A DNA stretch of 64,000 bases from Macropodus opercularis. Taxonomy: Eukaryota > Chordata > Actinopteri > Anabantiformes > Osphronemidae. The stretch is from positions 15,583,001 through 15,647,000 of the forward strand of contig CM061106.1 in assembly GCA_030770545.1 (NCBI GenBank). The letters run 5' to 3'. Under the pieces are notes generated by a model. The model was not told where the DNA came from and did not search any database. It worked only from the letters and a program-made list of their open reading frames with translations. A program made the position numbers and the translations under genes. This document shows positions 11,630 to 23,900 of this stretch, piece after piece. The first letter of the stretch is position 1, and every line of letters starts with the position of its first letter.

Positions 11630-11870
11630 GAGCTTCTCTTAGTCAACTCAGTCTGTCTCTTAGACAACTGTCATTGTGAACCTGACGAGTCAGAGGATCA
11701 AAACACTGTGGACACAAAGAAATGGAGGAGAGCTGGTCAGATCACTAATTCAATAAGCAAGTGAAGTGGAAGAAGCTGCTGTGATGTGGATTTTGGACAT
11801 TTAAGACGAGAAATGGGACGTTACTCACTTTGGCTGTGACTAGAGGGACCAGTGCTGCGATGACGTGTGA
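11630..11870 (-). pseudogene. Second, degenerate USP exon block, copy A
   Basis: Bases 11694-11830 align with 12300-12440 of the neighbouring USP relic (shared ggatcaa-acactgtggac, gtggaagaagctgctg and gttactcactttggc), so this is a tandem partial duplicate of two USP exons and their intron. Coding frames are not preserved. In copy C the same block (from about 60060) continues into further USP-like exon remnants that copy A lacks. Confidence 0.6.
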
Positions 11871-11989
11871 CGTGCACCTCACAATCTCACAATTGGAATG
11901 ACCTGAGAACAAACACAACATTTGGTTATGAATTCATAAAACCTGAGTTGACCTCACAGTTGACTGTAACACAAACAAACACTTACCAT

Positions 11990-13575
11990 AATCAGCTGTA
12001 GGCCCTAAATGGCTGATAGTGGTGACAAGCGAGTAACAAGCTGTCTGGAAAATAGCACAGTTAACAAACAACCATTATATTTACACAATCAATAGTCCAG
12101 CAAATGTATTTTACCACTTACTTTATAAGTGTCTCACTATAATCATTGTTATCACATCATTGTGTAATGAACCGGGCCTTTACTGAAGCTCTGCCCTACC
12201 TCCAGATGGCTGCTGGAAATCATCAGTTCACGTAACAACTCCATGGGCGTCCTCACTTTCACCATCTTGTTGCCATTGAACTCGGTGCGTCTGAGTTCCA
12301 GGATCAAGACACTGTGGACCCAAAGAGATGGAGGAGAGGTGGTCAAATCACTCACTCAAAAAGGAAGTCAAGTGGAAGAAGCTGCTGCGATGAGGTCTCT
12401 AGACATTTGGGATGAGAAATAGGATGTTACTCACTTTGGCAGGGTCAACAACGACCACTGCTCCACTGACTCCTCATTTCCACAGCTGCACTTGTTTAAG
12501 CACTGGAAACACGGGAGAAGAAGCTTTTAGCTGAAACCTTACAATTGATCAAACGCACAAACAGCTTTGGTTTCTATCTTTGCTGAGTGTTGGGGCTGAG
12601 GCGTACTGTCAGGTAGTCGTCCAGACACTGCTGGACTGACCCTCCTGGACTCCACGTGGGGTCCAGGAAAAAGCTCTTGCAGTCGTGGTGAGTCGGTAGC
12701 TGCTGCCCACACCTGCACAATAACATGACAGCTCAAAGTTATAATATATCTTATTCATAGGTTCAACTAGTACATGTCCACATCACTATGAGACTATAAA
12801 GAGTTCATACCGACTGCAGGTCACGGTGCTCAAGACCTCAACAGAGATGTGAGCAGTGACAGGACATGCGTACGAGAGCCCAAGAGCGTTGGCTGCTCTC
12901 TGCAGATCAAGGGAAACCAACTGCAGCATGTCCAGCACCGACATGACCAACAAAAAGCAGTCCTGCAAAGAAACGGCGTTTTAGACAGAGGAGTTTTCAC
13001 TACAAAAACATTCTGTACATCACTGTCTGCTCTGTAGCACAAACAAGACGTGCACCAACATTTGGTCCGTCCTTGGCAAAGGTCGGCTCGTACTGCGCAA
13101 CCGTGTGCTTCAGGGCTTCCAGGACCTCTGTCTTCTCATCGATGTCATTTGAGAAGCCAAGACGGACAAGTTCGCCAAACAACCTAGAAAGAGCAGGTGA
13201 AGAAATTAGGATGGTCCTCATGCTGACTGGTAATGTTAGTGGACAAACCAACGTCTGTGCTACGCTGCGGACCAGCTGCTGTACCTCATGGTGGAGCTGG
13301 TGCTGGCAACCTCAACCTGAACACTGAACTCCTCCATGAAAGGCTTCAGCCACAGGAGGAACTGGACGGCAGCGTTCACGAAGCAGGTATCGCCGAGGTT
13401 GGGTAAGCTGAAACATGACAAACATCACGTGTCCTTTTCCACAGATGAAGACTCACAATAAACTATAACCTCACGCACAGAACACGCGTGGAGTCATCAG
13501 GTGTATGTGACACTCGATGACGTACCCGCGACAAACCGCTCATATGGGGAGAGAGGCCTGAAGGTGGAAGAGACA
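11990..13575 (-). pseudogene. USP-type deubiquitinase relic with Cys box, copy A
   Basis: Ubiquitin-specific proteases are cysteine proteases that remove ubiquitin. Exons on the minus strand: about 13570-13535, FRPLSPYERFVAG; about 13407-13270, LPNLGDTCFVNAAVQFLLW, the Cys box with the catalytic Cys; about 13190-13050, LFGELVRLGFSND and EALKHTVAQYEPTFAKDGPN; about 12970-12790, VMSVLDMLQ, YACPV and VLSTVTCSR; about 12720-12590, CGQQLPTHHDCKSFF and PGGSVQQCLDDYL; about 12500-12430, CSCGNEESVEQWSLLTLPK, with CxCG giving part of the zinc site; about 12340-12210, VLILELRRTEFNG; about 12055-11995, YSLVTTISHLGP. The gene ends before a convincing GHY His box. The usual QDAHEF block is degraded. Adjacent exon phases do not all agree, so I call it a relic, not an active enzyme. 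Confidence 0.82.
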
Positions 13576-15438
13576 GAGACACACACGTTACTCTACTAAT
13601 GCTACAGCAATGAAGTCATCAATAATAAACAACAACAATATCATGTGGAACATTAAACATACGTGTGCTCTGAGGAGGCCGGTGCTGCAGCAGGAGACAA
13701 CTGTGTGGTGTCTGTTCCAAACACAGAAACTCAGTTCAACACAACAAATACATATATAATACACATATTCCAGCTTTAGCCCCTGGAACTTTGAATCTAT
13801 GTCCTTGTGGACTCACACCTGGAAAACGTCTCCTATACTGTTTAATGGCAGAACTTAATGGCTGAGCGGCAGCAAATGTTGAAAATAAGAGACAAGGACT
13901 AAAGTTTATGGAATAATTCATGTGGAAATTCAATATACAATTTGGTAGTTTCATCTGAGAATGCATTTTGCAATTCAATATCAAAAGTTTCAATAAAAGC
14001 TTAATCAACTGCATTTGGAAAAGACACGTTTTACTAATGATTTGCTATTTGAACTACGAGTCTGATAAGATGAAAAGTAAAGCAACAATAAAATATTATA
14101 TATGTATAATTACATTATTATATTAAAAGAATTAGCATAGCACAGTACAACATGTTTGCTAACGCTACTCCGGGCTGTACAAATAGCAGAAGCTAACTCG
14201 GTCCTTTGCTCTGTTCAGCCGTCAGTTACATAAAATACCGGATTTCACCGCCTTCTCGGTTCCGGAGCCCAGATGTAACTTTACGAACCGGCACCAAAAT
14301 GTAACCGGTCCAGACCAAGATGGGGGCGATCTACGCTGGTGCCTTTCTGAGCTATGCTAATACACAAGCTAGCGCTAGCCACATTAGCCGCTAGCCGTTA
14401 GCTGCACTTTGACTCCAGTGTGACACGTGTGATGGTGCGTTCGAGGCCTCCTTACTTCCAGACAAACCGCTGTGGGAGCCGCGAAGATGCTGAAGTCCAC
14501 CGTCTGCCTGTTGACAATCAGCAGACGCACGCGATGATTAAGCGTCAAACCATCTTAGACTGGACATTTGTTTTACATTATTTCATAACACAGAAATATA
14601 GATTAACATTCGTAGAAACATATTAAAACGCAAACAAAAACTGACTGAAAACCTTTGATTTCACCTGGTTTCTTCTCTCAGGGCTTCCTCAATAATAAAG
14701 TTTAGCAGACAGCCCACTTTTATTTATCTAGTAACATATTAAAACGCAAACTTATTTATCTAGTAACATATTAAAATGCCAACAAACAAACCTGTTCAAA
14801 ATAGATCAAGATACATTTGATTAGACATATTAGTAAAAACATCAAGATTTCTCAATGCACAAAGTCAAACAAACAGTTGGGGTCAATAAATTCAGACACT
14901 TACCCTCCATCTTTCCAAAAAACAAGGCAGCCTTTGTTGGAAAGTAAAATCAAACAAAATAATATATGTGATATCAAGTATGAAAGGTGTGTAGTTGTAG
15001 TTGTAGGTGTAGTTGTGGTGCAATGAAGCAAAGCTGGTCGTTAGTCTTTCTCTCTCTGAAAACCTTTGAGTTGCTGAGATAACGCAAAAATCTCTGTCCT
15101 GATACAGGTTAAGATGCAATTTATTGAATCTCTTACTGGTGGAGGTTTCAAATGAACATGTATCATTCAGTCTACTCTGGGTGAATGTTTCTAGCTAACA
15201 CATATTGACTAAATGAACGCTTGCTCTTTCTTTGCCGTATGAAAACCACGCTTTCTCTGCAGAATAAGGGAGAAGGGGGCCGTGCAAGACTGAGAGTGGG
15301 GGTCAGCCGAGTTTGGTGGATGGACAAAGGGGCTTGAAAACCAGAAGGTGTGTAAAAGGCTGGACAGGGTTACTCCCAAACCCATCAACATACATAGAGA
15401 CGCCTTCACACACACGTCCGTACACACAAGCAGCACAG
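13576..15438. other. Region upstream of the USP relic, no gene recognised
   Basis: This stretch may hold the 5' end of the minus-strand USP gene; the GC-richer part at 14160-14480 contains many copies of gctagc/ttagc-type words (for example acaagctagcgctagcc). Copy A carries about 150 bp at 13860-14010 that copy C lacks, while C has about 75 bp of its own at 62569-62640. A short GTAGTT-type simple repeat lies at 14990-15022. No coding region is supported. Confidence 0.35.
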
Positions 15439-15518
15439 GCGAGAGCTGTCTGGTTGACAGATATGACAGTTGTTGGAAATTCCAAAGTCTTCATTTAGAT
15501 GAAACTATGCATTTGTGG

Positions 15519-15600
15519 TCACAGTGATGATGGACCAATCACAGGCTACGGTTGGTTTATAGAAAGGTGAACTCATGTCCTCAGGGGCTTTGACATGTTT
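15519..15600 (+). repeat. Displaced copy of the HSP30 relic's 3' end
   Basis: The segment cacagtgatgatggaccaat to ctttgacatgtt repeats the end of the HSP30 relic (about 4239-4317), including the stop codon context, with a few substitutions. It has no upstream HSP30 sequence next to it. Confidence 0.8.
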
Positions 15601-15888
15601 AAACCTTTATATCATCTGTGAGTGTCATTGAATTTGTTCATTATTATTTTATACAGATATTAACATGTTGTACTGTTGATGTTTTAAAATGTATAATACA
15701 CATTCAGATGTGTTTTGGGAGATGATTTAATAAAAATATATCAGTTAGAGCAGAAGAATGACACAGACAAACATTGTCAGTCCTTTCATCTTCCATCATT
15801 CTGAGAAATAAATGTCTGCATAAACACAAACACTACTGTGATAACAGCACAACATTTAGTGTTAAAGTTGATAAGCTGGAGCCTCCAA

Positions 15889-17300
15889 CACTGCTGTGTG
15901 AACACTCTGACTCTGAAGTCAAGTCTCCTCAGTGATGACACCACCTCCAGCTTTTCTGGTTCAGCTCCTGAGTTAAGTGTCTATTGGTTGAAATGAATGT
16001 CAGCCTAACACAGTGTTTCCCAACCTGTTGGAGCCTCAGCACATGTTTTACATTAGAAAACCACACGACACACCACCAATCAAAAATGCCACAAGAAGCA
16101 GATGTAATGAAAATCTAGTGTCAGTTTATTTGGTAGAGGGACTTGGGCTCTTTTCTTAATGGCGCCAGGACCAAGCATCTCTAAGGATCATTTTGCAGGT
16201 GGTCAGTATCAACAACTCTGCTACGGTGTGAGGCTGTTTAGATTTAGTGATGAGTTCAGCAGCTTGGTAGCTTTCAGAGCTTTCTCACTCGTCTTGGTGA
16301 CAGATGTATGACGCAGTAATTAGAGTAATACACTTGCATAGTCAGTAGCCATTTCACTCTATAGGGAGGATGAACCTAAGCTGCATGAGAGATACAAAGT
16401 ACCTGAGGATACCTGAGTTCTATCATTAAATGAAGAGTAGATTTAAGTGTCACTGAATTAAAAGAAAACAATTAATAACTACCAGTCAGGTGTCTCATAA
16501 AAAATATTTACAGCAATGACATGACCTGCATTTGCGATGATCACACGTCTACTGCTCCTGCTGTTCATGGAACTGATCTCTGTTCACTGCTTGTTCTCTT
16601 CATCATAATGTTCAGCTGACTGAAGGAACTCTATTTATTTATAAGAATCAAACATATAGAAATAATTATTCAGTCATGCAGATATGTACATACAAGATTA
16701 ACCTGATGTAGTATAATCATGTGTTTATTCAGTTTGTTTGTTGTCCATCCTTGACTGACTAATAAAGTTTACGTGTTTAAGTCTGAGTGAGTTGTGTCTG
16801 GTTTGCTGAGCTGCAGTTCAACCAGAAGGTGAGTAATGAGACCAGATGTGTGTCAGGATGATTCCGGCCTAAGGAAGGACTCTATATAATTATGAAAATA
16901 ACAAAACATGTATAAATATTTATTCAATCATGCAAATATGTACATAAAAGTTGAACCTGGTATAATCATCTGTTTATTCCTAACCCCAGGAACAGAACGC
17001 GACGTGACCCAAGCCTTTCAAAACAACTCAGGCCTCTAAAATGTCCACTTCGCACCTTGACCTTTGACCTGTTGCAAATAGCAGGACAGCTGCTAGCCGC
17101 TAGATGCTAGCGGGACAGCTGCTAGCTGCTAGCTGGTAGCTGCCAGCTTAACAGCCAGCTTTTTGGACAGCGACGATCTTCAGCATTGGAAGCGACACTT
17201 GGATTATTCTACGGGTTATTCTCCCAGCTAACACCTACAGTTATCTTAAAGGATTCAACCAAACGCTTTTTAACATCGACCAAGCTTTATCCACTGGAGC
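15889..17300 (+). repeat. Copy B: start of a third duplication unit
   Basis: Bases 15889-16138 match 46764-47014; 16685-16860 match about 47145-47340; and 16990-17300 match about 47549-47830 at lower identity. These lie upstream of the proline-rich gene in copy C, so copy B is the beginning of another unit. Between the matching blocks, B carries extra DNA (16140-16680) and a local repeat: 16867-16980 resembles 16625-16740. The region does not encode a protein that I can see. Confidence 0.75.
16992..17075 (+). promoter_or_regulatory. Decayed counterpart of the copy C promoter; DR1-like site
   Basis: Aligned with the CRE/TATA segment of copy C, this stretch reads gcgacgtgaccc in place of gtgacgtcacat and cctttcaaaac in place of the TATA box, so both core elements are lost. 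The nearby ttgacctttgacct (about 17057-17070) is a perfect DR1 on the minus strand (AGGTCA A AGGTCA), the kind of site bound by HNF4 or PPAR/RXR. In copy C the same place is less perfect. Function is inferred only. Confidence 0.4.
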
Positions 17301-17325
17301 TTATGACGTTTCGGACCGACTGTCA

Positions 17326-18108
17326 ATGTTGAATCATCTTTCAAATTCAACATTACCCCTTTTCCTCGTTTTACACAGACAGAAGTTGAAGCCGCGTCGC
17401 CTATTGGCCTTTATTCAGGTAAACACATATGATAGAAGGACTCTCTCTCTTAATGAGTTAGCATTTTACTTGCTAAGCATTAGCCTCAAAGCTGCTACTG
17501 ATGGTTAGCTAACCTGTTAAATTAAAAATTAAAAATTAAAAATTGTATTGACTGGAATAAAATGTTTGCTTACTGATTGGCCTCTGACCCTGGTGACGTC
17601 ACAGAATGTTGTATCTAGCGACGGGACAACAATCTTTCAGCCGTTTCCACAACAGACAGAGACACAGGTAAGATGTTTCCAGCTGAGCTCAATGTTAATT
17701 TTACTGTATTTACTCTTTGTTATATTTCTTGTGTTTAGTTTATTCAGATAAACACAGACTAGATACGTTCACCGATAGAAGGACTCTCTCTGAATGAGTC
17801 AGCATTTTACTTGCTAAGCATTAGCCTCAATGCTGCTACTGATGGTTAGCTAACCTGTAGCTCGCTGGCTGCCAGTTTCTAATAGGCCAGTAATTAATTT
17901 GTGTCTCTACGATGTCAAAATGTTTATCTGACTTATCGACTGACAAATATTCAGTTTAGTTTCCAATGTCATAAAATTAAAAATTATATTGCCTGTGATA
18001 AAATATGTATTTACTGATTGGCCTCCGACTCAGGTGACGTCACAGACTGTTGTATCTAGCGACGGGACAACAATCTTTCAGCCGTTTCCACAACTGACAG
18101 AGACACAG
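17326..18108 (+). CDS. Hypothetical spliced frame in copy B with a duplicated 63-nt exon
   Basis: I do not recognise a product. A first exon 17326-17418 (MLNHLSNSTLPLFLVLHRQ...) ends in phase 0 at GTAAAC. Two 63-nt exons follow, 17605-17667 and 18046-18108, each preceded by gacgtcacag and followed by GTAAGA or GTAGGA. They encode VVSSDGTTIFQPFPQ and then QTETQ or LTETQ and differ at only a few positions. The phases agree throughout. The two exons lie 441 bp apart, and intron sequence is duplicated with them (17415-17520 resembles 17750-17865). The ATG matching the start of the proline-rich gene (17303) reads only nine codons here. This could be a diverged relative of the proline-rich gene or simply a decaying duplicate. 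No terminal exon was found. Confidence 0.35.
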
Positions 18109-18443
18109 GTAGGATGTTTACAGCTGAGCTCAGTGCTAATTTTACTGTCTTTATTTTGTTATATTTCTTATTTCTTGTGTTTAGTTTATCTTCATGCTTC
18201 TGTCAAATTTTCTTCATTTAATGATGAATAATATGTGGTTCTGTCAACCTGAAGTGCTTTTATATAGTGTTAAACTGTCTTTCAATGCTGGATTCAGGTA
18301 ATTAGTTGGAGTCACTGTCTTTCTAGTGTTTGGTTCGTCTGCTTTAGTCAGTGAGTGGGTTTGTTAAATGCTGACTGAAACCATCAGTGTCTAACAGTGA
18401 ACTAAATGCAGTGTTGACATAGTTATTGGTAACATCACTCAGA

Positions 18444-18506
18444 CTTATTTGCTTAGTAATAGTAAACAGTCTTTTCCAGTTGATTCCACAGCAGATAGAG
18501 ACACAG
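18444..18506 (+). pseudogene. Third, broken copy of the 63-nt exon
   Basis: Bases 18467-18506 (cagtcttttccagttgattc, then gcagatagagacacag) align with the second half of the 63-nt exons at 17605 and 18046, but the donor GT has become AT and the frame is shifted. It is a decayed third member of the exon series. Confidence 0.6.
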
Positions 18507-19200
18507 ATCAGACAACTTATAGTTGAGATCAAAAGTTTATTTGACTTATATTTTGTGATCAGCCGAACCAGAGTGTGCTGAGAAGTTAACTGACCTGACC
18601 TGCATGTTTAGCTGCACCTTTTTCTGTTTCATAACTTTGCTTATATTTGCTTGTAAATACTGGATTTGCTCGTAGCCTTAAAGATGCAAACAGATTCACT
18701 TCATTTCTCAGAAAATATGTCAAAACACGTCGTCTCAGTGTTGCTTGGTTCCTGGTTCTGGCTCACACTGTTGTTGAACCAGCGATACTGGGCCTTGCTA
18801 ACCTCCTTTCTACATGCAGACAGGAGCGAGTCATGGAAAAGGCAGCAGCTCTACACAGAGTCACAGACTGGACCTTTGAGGCTGCGCAGGGAAGGATAAC
18901 AGCTCATGGACGCTGTGGATCGAGGAGGAAGTTAAGCAGTTTTTCTCTATTTAAACACGTGTTTCTGGGTTGTGTTGTGTCATTGATGAAGTGGTCAGAG
19001 TGTGTCATCCCAGGTAGGAGGAGGAGTGCTGGCATGCTGCGCCACTCTCTCAATCTATGTTCATTATTGTTTGTATTGCACTGCAAGGGAGGAAAAAGTT
19101 CCCGTCCCTTACAAGGCCATGCAAACAGTCAGTGATACTGAGGGGCCTGTGTCTTTAGTGTCATGTAGAATGAGTCTTGCTGGGCTGTTGGGCCACCCAC
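18507..19200. other. Stretch with an unsupported 162-codon open frame
   Basis: A 162-codon frame at 18647-19135 begins with TTG, has no recognisable motif and is overlapped by other frames. I see no splice or promoter evidence for it. The sequence then passes into TAG-rich repeats. Confidence 0.3.
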
Positions 19201-19204
19201 TCAA

Positions 19205-20160
19205 AAGTTTTAGTTAGTATTGTAGTAGAAGTGTTGTAGTAGTATCACAGTAGTAGTAGTAGAAGGGTCATACTAGTAGTAGTAGAAATAGTAATAGTAG
19301 AAGTGTAGTAGTAATGGTATTAGTGTTGTACCTGTAGGACAGTAGTAGTTGTTATGGTAGTATAATAGTAGTGAAAGAGTAGAAGTAGTACTAGTCATGG
19401 TAGTGTCCTACTATTTTAGTAGTAGCTGTAGTAGTGTCCTACCAGTAGTAGGTGAAGTGTAGAATTAGTAGTAGTGGCCTACTAGTAGTAGCTGTAGTGT
19501 AGTATTAGTAGTAGTGGCCTACTAGTAGTAGCTGTAGGTTAGTATTAGTAGTAGTGTCCTACTAGTAGTAGTTGTAGTGTAGTATTAGTAGTAGTGTCCT
19601 ATTAGTAGTAGCTGTAGTGTAGTATTAGTAGTAGTGTCCTACTAGTAGTAGTTGTAGTGTAGTATTAGTAGTAGTGTCCTATTAGTAGTAGCTGTAGTGT
19701 AGTATTAGTTGTAGTGTCCTACTAGTAGTAGCTGTAGTGTAGTATTAGTAGTAGTGTCCTACTAGTAGTAGTTGTAGTGTAGTATTAGTTGTAGTGTCCT
19801 ACTAGTAGTAGCTGTAGTGTAGTATTAGTAGTAGTGTCCTATTAGTAGTAGCTGTAGTGTAGTATTAGTAGTAGTGTCCTACTAGTAGTAGTTGTAGTGT
19901 AGTATTAGTAGTAGTGTCCTAGTAGCAGCAGGATATTAGTAGTCGTGTTGTCTAGCAGTAGCGTGTAGTACTCAAAGTAGTTTTTTAGTATGCATGTAGT
20001 AGTATTCAGTGTAGTAGTGTAATGGTTGTATGGTAGTAGTAGTAGTAGTCTTCTATTAGTGGTAGTATTGTACTAGTGTATTAGTAGGGGTAGTGTTGTT
20101 TTTTGTAGTAGTGTTATGGTGAGAGTGGTGTCGTCATAGTAGCAGTCTAGCAGTAGTATT
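19205..20160. repeat. TAG-rich simple repeat with twelve exact 40-bp units
   Basis: The whole stretch is built from TAG/GTAGTA words. Within it, 19441-19920 consists of twelve 40-bp units without any indel; the core is gtagtgtcctactagtagta. Units differ by a few substitutions (acta/atta, gctg/gttg) that alternate over pairs of units, suggesting that 80-bp steps were copied. Confidence 0.95.
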
Positions 20161-20935
20161 GTACTATTTAGTATAGTGAAGTAGAGAATAGTATAATTTA
20201 GTGTAGTATAGTGTCATATAATCTAGTACTGTGTAGTTTGGCCTAGTATGGTGCAGTAGTGTAATAGAATATAATAGAGTTTAGAGTCGTTTAATATAGT
20301 GTAGTCTAATGTAATATAGTCTAGTTTAGTGCAGTAGGGTAATAAGAGTGTAATAGAGTTTACTTTAGTAATGTGTCATAGTAGTTGTATTGAACTATGT
20401 AATATAGTTAAGTAGAGTGTAGTATATTATAGTGTGTGTGGTAGTGTAGTGGAGTTTAATATAGTATAGTGTAATATACTCTAGTGTACTTTAGTATAAT
20501 GTAGTGTAATTTAATATAATCTAGTATAGTATAGTGTATTATAGTCTGTTATAGTGTAGTTTAGTATAATATTGTAAAATTTAATCTGTAATGTATTGCG
20601 TACTGTAATATAGTGTAATATAGTCTAGTGTACTTTAGTTTAGTATAATGTAGTGTAATTTAATATAATCTAGTGTAGTATAGTGTATTATAGTCTGTTA
20701 TAGTGTAGTTTAGTATAATATTGTAAAATTTAATCTGTAATGTATTGCGTACTGTAGTATAGTGTAATATAGTCTAGTGTAGAATAGTACAATGCAGGTA
20801 TATTCTAATTTAGTGTAGTCTAGCATTGTGCAATATAGTATAGTGTTAAATAGTCTACAATAGTGTAGTTTAGCATAATGTAGTTTGATAATTGTAATTT
20901 AATTTAGTGTAGTTTACTGTATTATCGTCTTTAAT
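20161..20935. repeat. AT-rich TATAGTG-like degenerate repeat
   Basis: The sequence is made of words such as tatagtgtaatatagtctag. A segment of about 149 bp is duplicated in tandem: ctgtaatgtattgcgtactg occurs at 20586 and again at 20735. There is no coding capacity. Confidence 0.9.
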
Positions 20936-20940
20936 GGTGG

Positions 20941-23900
20941 AGAACAGAAGCGGATCCTCCACTGGGCCACACTAACAAAAACAGACACTCCACTAGCCTG
21001 CAGTATGAGAAGCGGACCGTCCACAGGACACAGGAATAGAAGTGGACCCTGAGACACAGGAACAGAAGTGGATCCTCCTCCAGACCGCAGGAAAAGAAGC
21101 GGACCGTCCGCAGGACACAGGAATAGAAGTGGACCCTCCATCGAACCACGGGAACAAAAGTAGACCCTCCTCCAGACCACACTAACAGAAACAGACCCTT
21201 CACTGGGCTGCAGTATGAGAAGCGGACCCTCAGCAGGACACAGAAACAGAAGTGGATCCTCCTCCAGACCGCAGGAACAGAAGCCGACCCTCAGCAGGAC
21301 ACAGGAATAGAAGCGGACCCTCCACAGAACGACATGAACAGATTCGGATCCTCTGCAGGACACGAGGATAGAAGTGGACCCTCCACTGGAACACAGGAAC
21401 AGAAGTGGATCCTCCTCCGGAACGCAGGAAGAGAAGCGGACCCTCAGCAAGACACAGAAACAGAAGTGGATCCTCTTCCAGACTGCAGGAACAGAAGTGG
21501 ATCCTCCACCGAACCACAAGAAGAGAAGCAGACACTCCGCAGGACACAGGAATAGAAGTGGACCCTCCTCTGGGACACAGGAACAGAAGTGGGCCGCTCT
21601 CCAGGACACAGGAACAGAAGCGGACCCTCAGCAGGACACAGGAACAGAAGTGGATCCTCCACCTAACCACAAGAACAGAAGTGGACCCTCTGCAGGACAC
21701 GGGGATAGAAGCGGACCCTCAGCAGGACACAGAAACAGAAGTGGATCCTCCTCCAGACCGCAGGAACAGAAGCTGACCCTCCGCAGGAAACAGGAAAAGA
21801 AGCGGACCCTCATGAGGTCACAGTAATAGAAGTGGACCCTCCACTGGGACACAGTAACAGAACCGGACCGCAGGTCACAGGAACAGAAGTGGATCATCCT
21901 CCAGATTGCAGGAACAGAAGTGGACCCTCCACCGAACCACAAGAACAGAAGCGGATGCTCTGAAGGACACAGGGATAGAAGTGGACCCTCCTCTGGGACA
22001 CAGGAACAGAAGTGGACCCTCCACCGAACCACAATATCAGAAGCGGACACTCCGCAGGACACAGGAATAGAAGTGGACCCTCCTCTGGGACACAGGAACA
22101 GAAGCGGACCCTCAGCAGGTCACAGAAGCAGAAGTGGATCCTCCTCTGGACCGCAGGAAAAGATACGGACCCTCAGCAGGACACAGGAACAGAAGTGGAT
22201 CCTCCACAGGACACAGGAACAGAAGTGGACCCTCCACTGGAACACAGGAATAGAAGTTGATCCTCCTCTGGACCGCAGGAAAAGATACAGACCCTCAGCA
22301 GGACACAGGAACAGAAGTGGATCCTCCACAGGACGCAGGAACAGAAGTGGACCCTCCACTGGAACACAGGAATAGAAGTTGATCCTCCTCTGGACCGCAG
22401 GAAAAGATACAGACCCTCAGCAGGACACAGAAACAGAAGTGGATCCTCCACCGAACCACAAGAACAGAAGCGGATGCTCTTAAGGACACAGGGATAGAAG
22501 TGGACCCTCCTCTGGGACACAGGAACAGAAGTGGGCCGCTCTCCAGGACACAGGAACAGAAGCGGACCCTCAGCAGGACACAGGAACAGAAGTGGATCCT
22601 CCACCTAACCACAAGAACAGAAGTGGACCCTCTGCAGGACACGGGGATAGAAGCGGACCCTCAGCAGGACACAGAAACAGAAGTGGATCCTCCTCCAGAC
22701 CGCAGGAACAGAAGCTGACCCTCCGCAGGAAACAGGAAAAGAAGCGGACCCTCATGAGGTCACAGGAATAGAAGTGGACCCTCCACTGGGACACAGTAAC
22801 AGAACCGGACCGCAGGTCACAGGAACAGAAGTGGATCATCCTCCAGATTGCAGGAACAGAAGTGGACCCTCCACCGAACCACAAGAACAGAAGCGGATGC
22901 TCTGAAGGACACAGGGATAGAAGTGGACCCTCCTCTGGGACACAGGAACAGAAGTGGACCCTCCACCGAACCACAATATCAGAAGCGGACACTCCGCAGG
23001 ACACAGGAATAGAAGTGGACCCTCCTCTGGGACACAGGAACAGAAGCGGACCCTCAGCAGGTCACAGAAGCAGAAGTGGATCCTCCTCTGGACCGCAGGA
23101 AAAGATACGGACCCTCAGCAGGACACAGGAACAGAAGTGGATCCTCCACAGGACACAGGAACAGAAGTGGACCCTCCACTGGAACACAGGAATAGAAGTT
23201 GATCCTCCTCTGGACCGCAGGAAAAGATACAGACCCTCAGCAGGACACAGGAACAGAAGTGGATCCTCCACAGGACGCAGGAACAGAAGTGGACCCTCCA
23301 CTGGAACACAGGAATAGAAGTTGATCCTCCTCTGGACCGCAGGAAAAGATACAGACCCTCAGCAGGACACAGAAACAGAAGTGGATCCTCCACCGATCCA
23401 CAAGAACAGAAGCGGATGCTCTTAAGGACACAGGGATAGAAGTGGACCCTCCTCTGGGACACAGGAACAGAAGTGGACCCTCCACCGAACCACAGGAACA
23501 CAAGCGGACCCTCCGCAGGACACAGGAACAGAAGCGGACCCTCATGAAGTCACATGAACAGAAGTGGACCCTCCGTAGTACACAGTAATAGAAGCGGATC
23601 GTCCACAGGACACAGGAATAGAAGTGGACCCTCCACTGGGACACAGTAACAGAACCAGACCGCAGGTCACAGGAACAGAAGTGGACCCTCCACCGAACCA
23701 CAAGAACAGAAGCGGACCCTCTGCAGGACACAAGGATAGAAGTGGACCCTAGGACACAGGAACAGAAGTGGATCCTCCTCTGGACCGCAGGAAAAGATAC
23801 GGACCCTCAGCATTACACAGGAATAGAAGTGGATCCTCCACAGGACACAGGAACAGAAGTGGACCCTCCACTGGAACACAGAAACAGAAGTGGATCCTCC

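Larger units (their letters stand above)
1..15438. repeat. Segmental duplication, copy A (left end outside the window)
   Basis: The sequence from base 1 realigns with the sequence from 47833 to the window end, in the same orientation and with the same gene order: proline-rich gene, HSP30 relic, GT6 relic, L2-like piece, USP relic. Long stretches are identical apart from scattered substitutions, interrupted by discrete indels of 10 to about 530 bp. The alignment still holds when copy C reaches the window edge (64000 pairs with about 15438), so the true duplicated length is longer. Including the promoter segment visible in copies B and C, I infer a unit of about 17 kb. Confidence 0.95.

Noticed and set aside
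18647..19135. 162-codon open frame
   Set aside because: It starts with TTG, has no motif, and is not supported by splice or promoter signals.
19441..19920. CRISPR-like periodic array
   Set aside because: There are no unique spacers; units are 40-bp near-copies in a eukaryotic simple repeat.
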